64,000 bases of DNA from Palleronia abyssalis (lineage in GTDB: Bacteria > Pseudomonadota > Alphaproteobacteria > Rhodobacterales > Rhodobacteraceae). Below the pieces are notes generated by a model. That model was not told the DNA's origin, did not search any database, and saw only the letters and a list, made by a program, of their open reading frames with translations. Where the stretch lies: NCBI RefSeq assembly GCF_900302445.1, contig NZ_ONZF01000003.1:372001-436000 (forward strand). Reading direction: 5' to 3'. How positions within the stretch are numbered: the stretch's first letter is position 1; each line of letters starts with the position of its first letter. Below are positions 8,813-18,192 of this stretch, in pieces. A program made the position numbers and the translations under genes.

Positions 8813-8870
8813 TCTTCACCCTTGTCCAAATACCCCCGCCGAAGGCACCGCGCCGCAAGGCGCGGGTCAC
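8813..8870 (+). repeat. Intergenic hairpin element, copy 1
   Basis: CACCCTTGTCCAAATACCCC is followed by a perfect 7-bp hairpin, CCGCGCC-gcaa-GGCGCGG (8848-8865). The CCTTG-N-CAAATACCCC core followed by a GC hairpin recurs at 10434 and 10960. It fills the gap between the ABC-F and MarC genes. Confidence 0.6.
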
Positions 8871-8876
8871 CCCCCG

Positions 8877-9506
8877 ATGACGCCCGACTTCCTCATCACC
8901 GCCTTCGTCACGCTGTTCGTCGTGATCGACCCCGTGGGCACCACGCCGGTCTTCGTCGCGCTGACCGGCGGGATGACCTCCGCCCGGCGCCGGGCCATCG
9001 CGCGCCGGGCGTGCCTCATCGGCCTGCTGATCCTTCTGGCCTTCGGCCTCTTCGGCGAAGCGGTCCTGGGCTTCATCGGCATCTCCATGCCCGCCTTCCG
9101 CATCGCGGGCGGCCTTTTGCTGTTCCTCACCGCGCTCGAGATGCTGTTCGGCCGCCGCACCCAGCGCCGCCAGTCCCAGGCCGAGGCGGCCGACGACGAT
9201 CCCTCCGACGACCCTTCGGTCTTCCCCCTTGCGATCCCGCTGCTTGCCGGGCCCGGCTCCATCGCCTCGCTGATCCTGCTGACCGACCAGGGCGGCGGCG
9301 GACCGGCGACGTTGGCGGGGCTCTTCGCCGTGATCGCCGTAATCTACGCGATTTGCTACCTTCTGTTCATGGCCGCCGGCGCGATCGAGCGTGGCCTCGG
9401 CGATACCGGCATCCTCGTTGTCACTCGCCTTCTGGGCATGCTCCTGGCCGCACTCTCGGTCCAGTTCGTGCTGGACGGCCTGGTGAACGCAGGCCTTGGC
9501 CCGTGA
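8877..9506 (+). CDS. MarC family integral membrane protein
   Basis: 209 residues with about six hydrophobic segments and the MarC/UPF0056 signature near the N terminus (FVTLFVVIDPVGTTPVFVALT), an AFRIAGGLLLFLTALEMLFG helix and PLAIPLLAGPGSIASLILL in the middle. The family sits in the inner membrane; an early link with multiple antibiotic resistance in E. coli was later withdrawn and the substrate is unknown. It lies 80 bp after the ABC-F gene and 37 bp before the aspartic protease gene, so the two small genes are probably co-transcribed. Confidence 0.93.
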   Translation: MTPDFLITAFVTLFVVIDPVGTTPVFVALTGGMTSARRRAIARRACLIGLLILLAFGLFGEAVLGFIGISMPAFRIAGGLLLFLTALEMLFGRRTQRRQSQAEAADDDPSDDPSVFPLAIPLLAGPGSIASLILLTDQGGGGPATLAGLFAVIAVIYAICYLLFMAAGAIERGLGDTGILVVTRLLGMLLAALSVQFVLDGLVNAGLGP

Positions 9507-9543
9507 TCTGGAAAACGCCGGCCCCGACCACCATATCCGGGGC

Positions 9544-10122
9544 ATGACAGGCGACCAGACCGCATCCCTTCTTTATCTCGCCCTGCTCGGCGCGGCGATC
9601 TTCGGCTATTTCATCGCTTCGAACCGGCAGAACATGGGTAAGACCCTGCGCCAGTTGGCCCTGTGGGGGCTTATCTTCCTCGGCGCCATCGCCATCGCCG
9701 GCCTCTGGCCCGGCATCCGCGACACCGTCGCCCCCCGGCAAAGCTTCACCTCCACCGGCAGCCTTCAGGTCCCGCGCGGTGTCGACGGGCATTACCACGT
9801 GACGATGGGGATCAACGACGTGCCCATCGACTTCATCGTCGACACCGGCGCCTCGGACATGGTGCTCAGCCAGAACGACGCGCGCCGCGCGGGGATCGAG
9901 CCCGATACACTCGCCTATCTCGGCCGCGCACAGACCGCCAACGGAACGGTGCCCCTGGCGCGCGTCCGTCTCGACCGCGTCAGCCTCGGCCCTGTCATCG
10001 AACGCGGCGTCCCTGCCTCAGTCAATGGCGGAGAGATGTCGGGCTCCCTGCTGGGGATGAGCTATCTCAGTCGGTTCGGCCAGATCACGATCCAAGACGA
10101 CACGCTGACCCTCACACGCTGA
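9544..10122 (+). CDS. Membrane-anchored retropepsin-like aspartic protease (TIGR02281 type)
   Basis: 192 residues. Two hydrophobic segments near residues 7-24 and 36-53 anchor the protein; the rest should lie in the periplasm. The single catalytic motif FIVDTGASDMVLS has Asp100, and the C-terminal half contains GSLLGMSYLSRF, the other landmark of retroviral-type proteases, which work as dimers. The family is frequent in alphaproteobacteria and its substrates are unknown. The start at 9544 gives a sensible N-terminal membrane segment; an upstream in-frame start at 9496 lies within the end of marC. Confidence 0.9.
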   Translation: MTGDQTASLLYLALLGAAIFGYFIASNRQNMGKTLRQLALWGLIFLGAIAIAGLWPGIRDTVAPRQSFTSTGSLQVPRGVDGHYHVTMGINDVPIDFIVDTGASDMVLSQNDARRAGIEPDTLAYLGRAQTANGTVPLARVRLDRVSLGPVIERGVPASVNGGEMSGSLLGMSYLSRFGQITIQDDTLTLTR

Positions 10123-10492
10123 CCCACCGCACGCCGCCTTCGCTTCAACTTAACCGCGCGCGACGCATATCCCCACCGCGCGCAATTGGAAGAACAGCGA
10201 GGCCCAGGGGGATGGTTCGGTCTGACACGCCGGACAGGTCCGACCACAGGTCTCACCGGTGAGATCGCAGGCAGGGGGTGACGCCCCGCCCCAATCCTCG
10301 CGTCCCCGCAGGTGGCGCCACCGACTTCCATATCACGAACCGACCACTACCCGGCCCGGCCCACGCCGTCGCCGGGCCACCGGCGTTCCGCCATGCGCGT
10401 CTTCCGCCCCGGGCCTTATCCAGAGGTTCCAACTTTCATCCTTGCCGGAATGCCCCGAGGGTCCGGGGCCTGGCCCCCGATCTGACACCCGA
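10123..10492. other. 370-bp gap between two convergent genes
   Basis: No supported gene was found. Apart from copy 2 of the intergenic hairpin element at its right end, the stretch shows no repeat, RNA gene or open frame with a start site. It separates the aspartic protease gene from the end of holC. Confidence 0.6.
10434..10482 (+). repeat. Intergenic hairpin element, copy 2
   Basis: TTTCATCCTTGCCGGAATGC is followed by CCGAGGGTCC and the palindrome GGGGCC-T-GGCCCC (10465-10477). It aligns base for base with copy 3 at 10960 with few mismatches, and more loosely with copy 1. It lies just past the 3' end of holC. Confidence 0.6.
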
Positions 10493-10951
10493 TCAGCTCT
10501 CGGCCTTCTTCTGCCACTGGCCCGTTTCCTCGGACCAGTATTGCGCCTTGGCCCCGGCCTTCGTCAGCCCGCGCCACTGCTCGCGGGCCCGGTTCAAGGC
10601 ATCCGGGTTGCCCCCGTCGAAGATCACGCAGACCCGCTGAGCCGCGCTTACCTCGTCGGCCGACACCTCTGCCCCCTCAATACAGATCAGGCATCCACGA
10701 TCCCCCGCCGTCTCCGCATCAACGGTCAGCAGAACCGGCTGATCCGCATCACGGTCCCCGCCCGCCAGCCCATGGGGCAGGAACCCGTCCTCGGGCTCCA
10801 GCCAAAGCGCCTCGTCCAATTGCCGCAGCCTCACCTCGTTGCGCCCCCGGACCAGCACGCGCCACCCTTGCGCGAGACTGCGCTCCAGCAATTGCGGAAG
10901 TACGGCCTCAAGGGGCCGCCGGGTCAGGTGATAGAAATACGCCTCTCCCAA
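10493..10951 (-). CDS. holC: DNA polymerase III chi subunit
   Basis: 152 residues. The N-terminal MGEAYFYHLTRRPLEAVLPQLL and the LVRGRNEVRLRQLDEALWLEPEDGFLPHG segment are typical of HolC, followed by QPVLLT and the late VCVIFDGGNPDALNRAREQWRGLTKAG helix. Chi links the clamp loader to single-strand-binding protein at the replication fork, together with psi in gammaproteobacteria. It sits directly downstream of pepA on the same strand, the pepA-holC order found in many proteobacteria, with copy 3 of the intergenic element between them. Confidence 0.95.
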   Translation of the reverse strand: MGEAYFYHLTRRPLEAVLPQLLERSLAQGWRVLVRGRNEVRLRQLDEALWLEPEDGFLPHGLAGGDRDADQPVLLTVDAETAGDRGCLICIEGAEVSADEVSAAQRVCVIFDGGNPDALNRAREQWRGLTKAGAKAQYWSEETGQWQKKAES

Positions 10952-10959
10952 ACGCCCCC

Positions 10960-11009
10960 TCCTTCATCCTTGGTCAAATACCCCGGGGGTGCGGGGGCTG
11001 GCCCCCGCC
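10960..11009 (+). repeat. Intergenic hairpin element, copy 3
   Basis: CCTTCATCCTTGGTCAAATA continues into CCCCGGGGGT and the stem GCGGGGGC-tg-GCCCCCGC (10991-11008). It occupies most of the 65 bp between holC and pepA. Relative to the transcription of its neighbours it is inverted compared with copy 1, so it is not simply a terminator of one polarity. Confidence 0.6.
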
Positions 11010-11016
11010 CGGCCCA

Positions 11017-12483
11017 TCACCCCTCGCAGGTGTCGCGAATGAAGCGGTCCAGCGCCCGCACGCCCCAGCCCGACGCCCCCTTGGGCGCATAGGGCGAATC
11101 GAACGAGGTCGAGGCGACGCCCGCGATGTCGATATGACACCAGCGCGTGCCCTCTTTCACGAAGCGGTGCAGGAACTCGGCCGCAGTGATCGTCCCCGCC
11201 GGACGGCCACCCACGTTCTTCACATCCGCGATGCGCGATTTCAGCTGGTCGGCATAATCGTTGCCCAACGGCAGACGCCATGCGCCCTCGCCTTCGGCCC
11301 CCGCGGCCTTCAGAATATCACCGACGAACCCGTCATCGTTCGACAACAATCCCGCATTGTGATGTCCCAGACCGATGATCACGGCCCCCGTCAGCGTGGC
11401 AAGGTCGATCATGCCCGACGGCTGGAACGTCTCCTGCGCGTACCACATCACGTCGGCCAGCACCAAACGCCCCTCGGCATCGGTGTTGATGACCTCGATC
11501 GTGTCGCCCTTCATTGATTTCACCACATCGCCGGGGCGATAGGCTCGGCCCGAGGGCATGTTCTCGACCAGCCCGACCAGCCCCACGACATTGGCCTTCG
11601 CCTTGCGCAGCGCCAGCGTCTTCATCACGCCCGCGACCACGGCGGACCCGCCCATGTCCATCGTCATGTCTTCCATGCCGGCGCCCGGCTTCAACGAAAT
11701 GCCCCCGGTGTCGAAGACCACGCCCTTGCCGACCAGCGCCAGCGGGGCCTCGTCACCGCCGCCCATCCACTTCATCACCACGACCTTCGACGGGCTGTCG
11801 GATCCCTGCCCCACGGCCAGAAGCGCGCCCATGCCCAGCTCGGCCAGCTTCTCCTCTTCCAGCACCTCGACCTCGACACCATGCTCGGACAGGGCCGACA
11901 GCTGCTCGGCATAGCTGGTCGTGGTCAGCACATTGGCCGGCGCGTTGACCAGATCGCGACAGAAGAACACACCCTCGGCCACCGCCGAGAGGTCGTCCAC
12001 GTCCATCTCCTCGGGTTTCGAGACCATGGCGACGATCTCGCCAAGTGCCTTCTCCTCCCCGCTTTTCGTCTTCTGATCGGTGTAGTCATAGGCGCGCAGC
12101 ATCGCACCCGTCAGTACCTCGCGCACGCCCTTGCGGTTGGCCAGGCACAGGGTCGCGCCCTCCGCGCCCAGCGCTTTGCCCAGCGCCACGCCGGCCTTGC
12201 GTGCCGCCTCGGGGCCGGGCTTCTTGCCCAGTTTCACCACGGCCACCTTCTCGGCGGTCATGCCGGTGGGCCAGGACAGGATCGTCACGTCCCCCGCCTC
12301 GGCCTTCTCCCAGCCTTTTGCCGTCGTGACACGCTCGACCGCGCCCTTGGTCAGGCGGTTCACCCGGCGCGCCGCGGCGTCCAGCGTCCCTTCCTCGGGC
12401 ACGAACACCGCCACGAGGCCGGACGCCTCACCCAGGGTGTTCACGTCGGTCTCGGTCAGGCGGAAGGTGGCGGGGGTGGTCAT
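11017..12483 (-). CDS. pepA: Leucyl (M17) aminopeptidase
   Basis: 488 residues, normal for PepA/LAP. It removes N-terminal amino acids in the cytoplasm using two metal ions. The C-terminal catalytic domain shows VGKGVVFDTGGISLKPGAGM with metal and catalytic lysine residues, and the M17 signature NTDAEGRL at 333-340. The N-terminal domain (about 1-160) is the variable regulatory part that in E. coli PepA also contributes to DNA binding. It is divergent from lptF, with 131 bp between starts, and is followed by holC. Confidence 0.97.
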   Translation of the reverse strand: MTTPATFRLTETDVNTLGEASGLVAVFVPEEGTLDAAARRVNRLTKGAVERVTTAKGWEKAEAGDVTILSWPTGMTAEKVAVVKLGKKPGPEAARKAGVALGKALGAEGATLCLANRKGVREVLTGAMLRAYDYTDQKTKSGEEKALGEIVAMVSKPEEMDVDDLSAVAEGVFFCRDLVNAPANVLTTTSYAEQLSALSEHGVEVEVLEEEKLAELGMGALLAVGQGSDSPSKVVVMKWMGGGDEAPLALVGKGVVFDTGGISLKPGAGMEDMTMDMGGSAVVAGVMKTLALRKAKANVVGLVGLVENMPSGRAYRPGDVVKSMKGDTIEVINTDAEGRLVLADVMWYAQETFQPSGMIDLATLTGAVIIGLGHHNAGLLSNDDGFVGDILKAAGAEGEGAWRLPLGNDYADQLKSRIADVKNVGGRPAGTITAAEFLHRFVKEGTRWCHIDIAGVASTSFDSPYAPKGASGWGVRALDRFIRDTCEG

Positions 12484-12614
12484 GTGGGATCTCCGGGTTT
12501 TCGGTCTTTCGGTCCGCCCCTAGGTAGGCGCGGCGTGTCCTATTGGCCAGAACGCAGTTTGCCTTGCCCGCCGGTTTGGATAGGGTCCGGGAACAACGAC
12601 CGCCGGGGAGAGAC

Positions 12615-13727
12615 GTGCCGACCTACGACAGATACCTGCTGTCGCAATTCCTGACGCTGTTCGGGTTCTTCAGCCTCGTGCTGGTCGCCGTCTACTGGGT
12701 GAACCGCGCGGTCGGGCTGTTCGACAGGCTGGTGGCCAACGGCCACTCGGCCGGCGTCTTCCTGGAATTCTCGATCCTGACGTTGCCCAACGTGATCCGC
12801 GTGGTGCTGCCCGTGGCGGCCTTCGCGGCGGCGGTGCAGGTGACGAACCGGATGCGCACGGAATCCGAGCTGGTGATCGCCCAGGCGACCGGCCTGTCGC
12901 CCCTGCGCGGCGCGCGGGCGGTGGTCGTCTTCGGCGGGGTGGCGGCCCTGATCACGCTGACGATGACCCACGTCCTGGGCCCGATGAGCCAGAACAGACT
13001 GGATGTCCGCAACGCCGAGATCGCGGCCGACGTCACCGCGGGCCTGCTGGTCGCGGGGCAGTTCCAGCACCCCGCCGACGACGTCACGCTGTTCGTCGCG
13101 AACATTACCGACCGCGGCCTGATGGAGAAGGTGTTCCTCAGCGACCGCCGCGACCCCGCCGAAGAGACGACCTATACGTCTGAAACCGCGATCCTGGCGA
13201 CGCGCGAGGGGCAGACCTTCCTGGTGATGTTCAACGGTCTGTCGCAGGATTACGATCCGGCGACCGGCCAGCTCGAGACGACGTTCTTCGACGAGCTGAC
13301 CGTCACCGTCGACCCCGCCCGGGACGGCCCGGGCGGGCGCATCGACCTCGACGCGGTGCCGACACCGGCCGCGCTGTCCGACCCCGCCGACACCGCGCTG
13401 CGGACCGGCAGCACGCCGCGCCAGATCACGGTCGAGATCGCCGAGCGCACCGCCCAGGGACTGCAATCCTTCGCCGCCCCCATCCTCGGGTTCGCCATGC
13501 TGATGCTGGGGGGATTCTCGCGCTTTTCGGCATGGCGGCAGGTCACCGGCGCGATCGTCGCGCTGGTCCTGTACGAGCTGTCCTACCGCATGGCCCTGGG
13601 GGCCGTCCTGGGCGGGACACTGCCGCCTTTGGCGCTTTTCATACCCACGCTGGTCTTTTCCATCGTGGCGCTGCTGGCGCTGAAGATCGCCGGCAGGCCG
13701 TGGCGGCCGCGGGGGGCAAACGCATGA
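12615..13727 (+). CDS. lptF: LPS export permease LptF
   Basis: 370 residues from GTG 12615, preceded by CCGGGGAGAG. The open frame starts at 12543 but the extra 24 residues are not conserved and the family begins with a short polar lead, here PTYDRYLLSQFL. Membrane segments cluster at the N terminus (two or three before residue 115) and C terminus (three after 285), with a periplasmic beta-jellyroll domain of about 150 residues between. LptF with LptG forms the inner-membrane part of the Lpt machine that, powered by LptB, pushes LPS to LptD. LptG follows by a 4-bp ATGA overlap. Confidence 0.95.
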   Translation: MPTYDRYLLSQFLTLFGFFSLVLVAVYWVNRAVGLFDRLVANGHSAGVFLEFSILTLPNVIRVVLPVAAFAAAVQVTNRMRTESELVIAQATGLSPLRGARAVVVFGGVAALITLTMTHVLGPMSQNRLDVRNAEIAADVTAGLLVAGQFQHPADDVTLFVANITDRGLMEKVFLSDRRDPAEETTYTSETAILATREGQTFLVMFNGLSQDYDPATGQLETTFFDELTVTVDPARDGPGGRIDLDAVPTPAALSDPADTALRTGSTPRQITVEIAERTAQGLQSFAAPILGFAMLMLGGFSRFSAWRQVTGAIVALVLYELSYRMALGAVLGGTLPPLALFIPTLVFSIVALLALKIAGRPWRPRGANA

Positions 13728-14818
13728 TCCTGCACATCTATTTCGCCCGCCGTTTCGCCGGGACGTTCCTTTTGGTGCTGGGGGTCTTTCTGGGGATCCT
13801 GATCCTGATCGACCTTGTCGATCAGGTCCGCCGGTTCGAGGACGACGCCGTGGGGTTCGTCATGCTGATCGGCCTGACGCTTCTTTCGGTGCCGCGCACG
13901 CTTTATTCGATCCTGCCGCTGATCACGATCATTGCCACGCTGACGCTGTTCCTGTCGCTGGCGCGCACGTCGGAACTGGTGGTCAGCCGCGCGTCGGGGC
14001 GGTCGGCGATCCTCAGCCTTCTGGGTCCGCTGGTCGTGACCTTCCTGATCGGAACGATCGCCGTGGCGGCCCTGAACCCAATCGCAGCCGGCACGGCACG
14101 TCAATACGACCGGCTGTCGGACCGGCTTCAGGGGGTGTCGGGACCCGCACTGTCCATGGGGCGCGAGGGGGTCTGGCTGCGGCAGGCGGACGTCACGGGC
14201 CAGACGGTGATCCACGCCACCGGCATCGACGACGGCGGCACCGTCCTGCGCGACGCCACCTTTCTGACCTTCGACGACGCCGGCACCGCGCTGTCGCGGG
14301 CCGAGGCGGCCACGGCCGTGCTTCTGGACGAGGAATGGCAGTTGAGGCAGGCCAAGCGCTGGGATTTCTCGGACCCCAACCCCGAGGCGGCGTCGATGGA
14401 CAGCTCGATGCTGATCCTGCCTTCCAGCCTCTCGGCGCAGGGCATCGCCGACAGCTTCTCCGACCCCGCCTCGGTCCCGATCTGGCAGCTGCCCCGCTTC
14501 ATCCAGGACATGCAGGCCGCCGGATTCTCCGCGCAGGCCTATATCGTGGGGCTGCACGCGACCCTTGCCCTGCCTGCGATGCTGATGGCGATGGTGCTGG
14601 TGGGGGCGGCGTTCACCATGCGGCATACGCGCTTCGGTCGGACGGGAAGGATGGTGCTTCTGGCGCTTGCCTCTGGCTTCAGCCTTTTCTTTCTGAACGA
14701 TTTCGCGCAAATCCTGGGGGAGAACGGTCAGATCTCGGCGATCCTGGCTGCTTGGGGGCCGCCCGTGGCCGCGATCTGCTTGCCGCTGGGCCTGATTTTG
14801 CACTGGGAAGACGGCTGA
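13724..14818 (+). CDS. lptG: LPS export permease LptG
   Basis: 364 residues with the same layout as LptF: N-terminal segment ILHIYFARRFAGTFLLVLGVFLGILILIDLVDQ split over a membrane helix, two more helices by residue 125, a periplasmic domain, and three C-terminal helices that begin with AQAYIVGLHATLALPAML. Its start overlaps the lptF stop and its stop overlaps the lptD start by one base, so the three are translated as a coupled unit. Partner of LptF in the LPS exporter. The LptB ATPase and LptC/A are not in the window. Confidence 0.95.
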   Translation: MILHIYFARRFAGTFLLVLGVFLGILILIDLVDQVRRFEDDAVGFVMLIGLTLLSVPRTLYSILPLITIIATLTLFLSLARTSELVVSRASGRSAILSLLGPLVVTFLIGTIAVAALNPIAAGTARQYDRLSDRLQGVSGPALSMGREGVWLRQADVTGQTVIHATGIDDGGTVLRDATFLTFDDAGTALSRAEAATAVLLDEEWQLRQAKRWDFSDPNPEAASMDSSMLILPSSLSAQGIADSFSDPASVPIWQLPRFIQDMQAAGFSAQAYIVGLHATLALPAMLMAMVLVGAAFTMRHTRFGRTGRMVLLALASGFSLFFLNDFAQILGENGQISAILAAWGPPVAAICLPLGLILHWEDG

Positions 14819-16914
14819 TGCGCGCCATTCTTCTGATCCTTGGACTAGCCGTGGCGCCGCTGGCCGCCGCCGCCCAGCAGGCTGCGCTGATCGCCAACGT
14901 TGTGCGGGTCGAAGGCGACGTTCTGGTGGCCGAAGGCGATGTGCAGGTCTCCTACGAGGGGTCGATCCTGACGGCCACCCGCGTCACCTATGACAAGGAC
15001 ACCGACCAGGTCGCGATCGTGGGGCCGCTGACCCTGACGTCGGACAATGGCGACACCGTGCTTCTGGCCGACAGCGCCGCGCTGGACCGCGACTTCACCA
15101 ACGGCATCCTGCAATCGGCGCGGCTGGTGCTGGACCGACAGCTTCAGCTTGCCGCGACCGAGATTGCGCGCGTCGATGGCCGGTATACCCAGCTGTCGAA
15201 CGCCGTCACCTCGGCCTGCAGGATCTGCGCGACCGGTGCGACGCCCCTGTGGGAGATCCGCGCCCGGAAGGTGATCTACGACCAGCAGGAAGAGCTGATC
15301 TATTTCGACCGCGCCTCGTTCCGGCTGGCGGGTGTCCCCATCGCCTATATTCCGCGGCTGCGGCTGCCGTCGTCGAACAACCCGCGGCAATCGGGCCTTC
15401 TGACGCCGCGGCTGGTGACGTCCTCGACACTGGGGTTCGGGATCAAGCTGCCCTATTATCAGACGCTGGGGCCTTACGCCGACGTAACGTTCACCCCCTA
15501 TGTCTCGGCCGAGACGACGACGCTGGAAGCGCGCTATCGCCAGAACTTCCGCACCGGTGCCGTCGACATCGCGGGCGCGTTCTCGCAGGACACGATCCTG
15601 CCGGACGAGGACCGGTACTACCTGTTCGCCGAGGGCGCGTTCCGGTTGCCGGGCGACTTCCTGCTGCAATTCGACCTGCGCGAGACGTCGGACCGCCGCT
15701 ATCTGGCGCAATACGACTATTCCAGCATCGACCTTCTGGAAAGCGAGGTGCGGGTGACGCGGTACGACAGGAACGAGGCGATCCGCGCCGCGATTATCGA
15801 CTACACGCCGCTGGCCGCATCAGAGGCACAAATCGCCGACCAGTTGCCGGGCCTCGCCGCCGATTTCGCCTATCAGCGCCGCCTGTCCGTCGGTGGGGGG
15901 GAACTTCGGTTGGGCATCGACGCCGCGGGCGTCCAGCGCGACAGCGATCTGGACGGACTGGGACGCGACGTGTCAGAGATCGGCGTCTCTGGCGACTATA
16001 TCCGGCGCATGGTGCTTTCCCCGGGCCTCGTCTGGACCACCCGTGCCGTGGTGTCGGGCGGGACCTACACTGTGGCGGACGACCCCGCCTTCGACGACGT
16101 GTTCCGCCTGGCGGGGGGTGTGTCGACGGAATTGCGCCTGCCGCTGCAACGCGCGGGGCCCAGGGGCAGCCACCACCTGATCGAGCCCGTCGTGCAATTG
16201 GCGTGGTCCGGCTCGGAAGACCGGGTGCCGAACGAAGACAGCGTGCTGGTCGATTTCGACGAGGGCAACCTTTACGCCATGAACCGATTCCCGGGCGACG
16301 ACCGGGTCGAGGAAGGCATTCGCGCCAATCTGGGCGTGGGATACACCGCGCGCCTGGCCGAGGATCAGCGCCTGGGCCTGACGCTGGGCCGCGTGATCCG
16401 CGACGATCCCGACCCCGAACTGAACGAGGGCACCGGCCTTGCGGGCACCGAATCCGACTGGCTGGCGGCCCTGGATCTCGAGCTTGCGCGCTTCGATCTG
16501 GCGGCCCGGACACTGGTGGACGACAGCTTCGGCGCCACCCGGGCCGAACTGATCGCGGGCTATGACGGACAGGGGTTCGGGCTGTCGGGGACCTACCTGT
16601 TCCAGGATGCCGAACCGCTGGAAAATCGGCCCGTCGACACGCACCAGTTCGATTTCGCCGCAAACGCCCGACTGGCCCGCCATTGGCGGGGCGAAGCCGC
16701 GGGGCGCTATGACATGGATACCGACGGCCTGGACGGGGCGTCCGTCGGGCTGACCTACCAGACCGAATGCATCCGCGTGGGTCTGGACGCCGACCGCACG
16801 TTCTACCGCCGCCTCGACATCGCGCCCGTCACCACATACGCGGTCGAGGTCGAGCTTCTGGGCTTCGGCGCCGGATCGGTGGACGAAAGCTATCGATCTA
16901 CCTGCCGGGGATGA
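14818..16914 (+). CDS. lptD: LPS-assembly outer-membrane protein LptD
   Basis: 698 residues starting with a signal peptide (MRAILLILGLAVAPLAAAAQ). Residues about 30-190 are the periplasmic OstA-like jellyroll that receives LPS (VEGDVLVAEGDVQVSYEG, YDQQEELIYFDRASF), with the two-cysteine ACRIC segment near residue 130 in place of the N-terminal cysteine pair of E. coli. The remainder is the beta-barrel, rich in alternating residues and tyrosine, including PYADVTFTPYVSA and a late ECIRVGLDADRTFYRR strand. The frame runs far upstream inside lptG, but the start at the lptG stop and signal peptide decide the true N terminus. Confidence 0.95.
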   Translation: MRAILLILGLAVAPLAAAAQQAALIANVVRVEGDVLVAEGDVQVSYEGSILTATRVTYDKDTDQVAIVGPLTLTSDNGDTVLLADSAALDRDFTNGILQSARLVLDRQLQLAATEIARVDGRYTQLSNAVTSACRICATGATPLWEIRARKVIYDQQEELIYFDRASFRLAGVPIAYIPRLRLPSSNNPRQSGLLTPRLVTSSTLGFGIKLPYYQTLGPYADVTFTPYVSAETTTLEARYRQNFRTGAVDIAGAFSQDTILPDEDRYYLFAEGAFRLPGDFLLQFDLRETSDRRYLAQYDYSSIDLLESEVRVTRYDRNEAIRAAIIDYTPLAASEAQIADQLPGLAADFAYQRRLSVGGGELRLGIDAAGVQRDSDLDGLGRDVSEIGVSGDYIRRMVLSPGLVWTTRAVVSGGTYTVADDPAFDDVFRLAGGVSTELRLPLQRAGPRGSHHLIEPVVQLAWSGSEDRVPNEDSVLVDFDEGNLYAMNRFPGDDRVEEGIRANLGVGYTARLAEDQRLGLTLGRVIRDDPDPELNEGTGLAGTESDWLAALDLELARFDLAARTLVDDSFGATRAELIAGYDGQGFGLSGTYLFQDAEPLENRPVDTHQFDFAANARLARHWRGEAAGRYDMDTDGLDGASVGLTYQTECIRVGLDADRTFYRRLDIAPVTTYAVEVELLGFGAGSVDESYRSTCRG

Positions 16915-16953
16915 TATGCCGGTCGCAAAACGAACCCGAGGAATGAGCCGCCC

Positions 16954-18192
16954 ATGATCCACCGCACCCGCACCCTTGCCGCGGTCGTCGCCCTGTCGTT
17001 TGGGTTGGGGCTGACCGCACCCGTCCTTGCGCCCGCGACCGCGCAGTCGCTGTTCTCGCCCGCCGCGCATGTGAACGAGGGCGTCGTGACCCAGTTCGAG
17101 GTCACGCAGCGCCAGCGCCTTCTGGAGGTGTTCCGCGCCCCCGACACCTCGCGCGAGGCGGCGCTTCAGGACCTGATCGACGAACGCCTGCAACTGGCCG
17201 AGGCCGCCCGGCGCGGCATCGTGGTCGACCGCGAGGCGCAGATCGCCGGCGAGACGGAGTTCGCCGCCCGCGCCGATCTGGAACGCGAGGCCTTCATCGC
17301 CGAGCTGACGCGTGCGGGCATCGATCCGGCCAGCTATGCCGACTTCATCCGTGCGGGCGTGGCCTGGCGTCAACTGGTTCAGCAGCGCTTCGGCGCAGCG
17401 GCCGGCCAGATCCCCGACGACCAGGTCCAGGCCGCCGCCGACGCCCCCCCCGCCCCCGAATTGCGGGTGCTCCTGAACGAGATCATCATCCCCGCGGACA
17501 CCCCCCAAAGGGCCGCCCGGGCCGAGTCGCTGATCCCCGAAATCGAAAGCATCCGCGGTTTCGGCGCCTTCGCTGCTGCCGCCCGCACCTACTCCGCCAC
17601 CCCCTCGCGCGAACGGGGCGGGGCCATCGACTGGCTGGAACTGTCGGACCTGCCGCCGCAATTGGGGCAGATCCTGACCGCGCTGGAACCGGGAGAAGTC
17701 TCACCGCCCGTGCGACTGCCCAATGCGCTGGCCTTCTTCCAGCTGCGCGAAGTGGGCGAGGTCCCGTCGAACGGTACGCCCACCCAGCTGGATTATGCCG
17801 CCCTCTACCTGCCCGGCGGCCGATCCGAGGAGACGTTGCAGCGCGCCGCGCAGATCGCGGCCGACGCCGATACCTGCACCGATCTTCAAGCCATCGGCGG
17901 CCGGATCGGCGCGGCGACGCAGGCCGACACCCTGCCCGTGGCCCAGGTGCCGCAGGACGTCGCGCTGGAGCTTGCGCAGCTCGATCCTGGCGAGGTCAGC
18001 ATGGCGCTGACCCGCGCCGAGGGGCAGACGCTGGTCGTTCTGATGCTGTGCAACCGCATCTATCGGGCCCCCGACGCGGAGGAGCCGAACCTGGGTCAGG
18101 TGCGCGCCTCGCTCGGCAATCGTCTGACGGCCCAGCAGGCCGAGAACTACCTGGCCGAGCTGCGCGCCAACGCCCGCATCCGCTACGAATGA
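16954..18192 (+). CDS. surA: SurA-like periplasmic peptidyl-prolyl isomerase/chaperone
   Basis: 412 residues with a cleavable signal peptide ending near ATAQS (residue 31). Residues about 38-170 form the SurA N-terminal chaperone module (VNEGVVTQFEVTQRQRLLEV, LIDERLQLAEAARRGI). A parvulin-like domain follows (about 180-285; LLNEIIIP, RERGGAIDWLELSDLPPQL, LEPGEVSPPVR). A second degenerate domain is possible after 285. It escorts outer-membrane proteins, notably LptD, to the BAM complex, and lies 39 bp after lptD. The pdxA start overlaps its stop (ATGA). Confidence 0.92.
   Translation: MIHRTRTLAAVVALSFGLGLTAPVLAPATAQSLFSPAAHVNEGVVTQFEVTQRQRLLEVFRAPDTSREAALQDLIDERLQLAEAARRGIVVDREAQIAGETEFAARADLEREAFIAELTRAGIDPASYADFIRAGVAWRQLVQQRFGAAAGQIPDDQVQAAADAPPAPELRVLLNEIIIPADTPQRAARAESLIPEIESIRGFGAFAAAARTYSATPSRERGGAIDWLELSDLPPQLGQILTALEPGEVSPPVRLPNALAFFQLREVGEVPSNGTPTQLDYAALYLPGGRSEETLQRAAQIAADADTCTDLQAIGGRIGAATQADTLPVAQVPQDVALELAQLDPGEVSMALTRAEGQTLVVLMLCNRIYRAPDAEEPNLGQVRASLGNRLTAQQAENYLAELRANARIRYE

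Noticed and set aside
14335-14817. N-terminal extension of LptD into lptG
   Set aside because: The signal peptide and family start lie at 14818; upstream codons are out-of-frame lptG.
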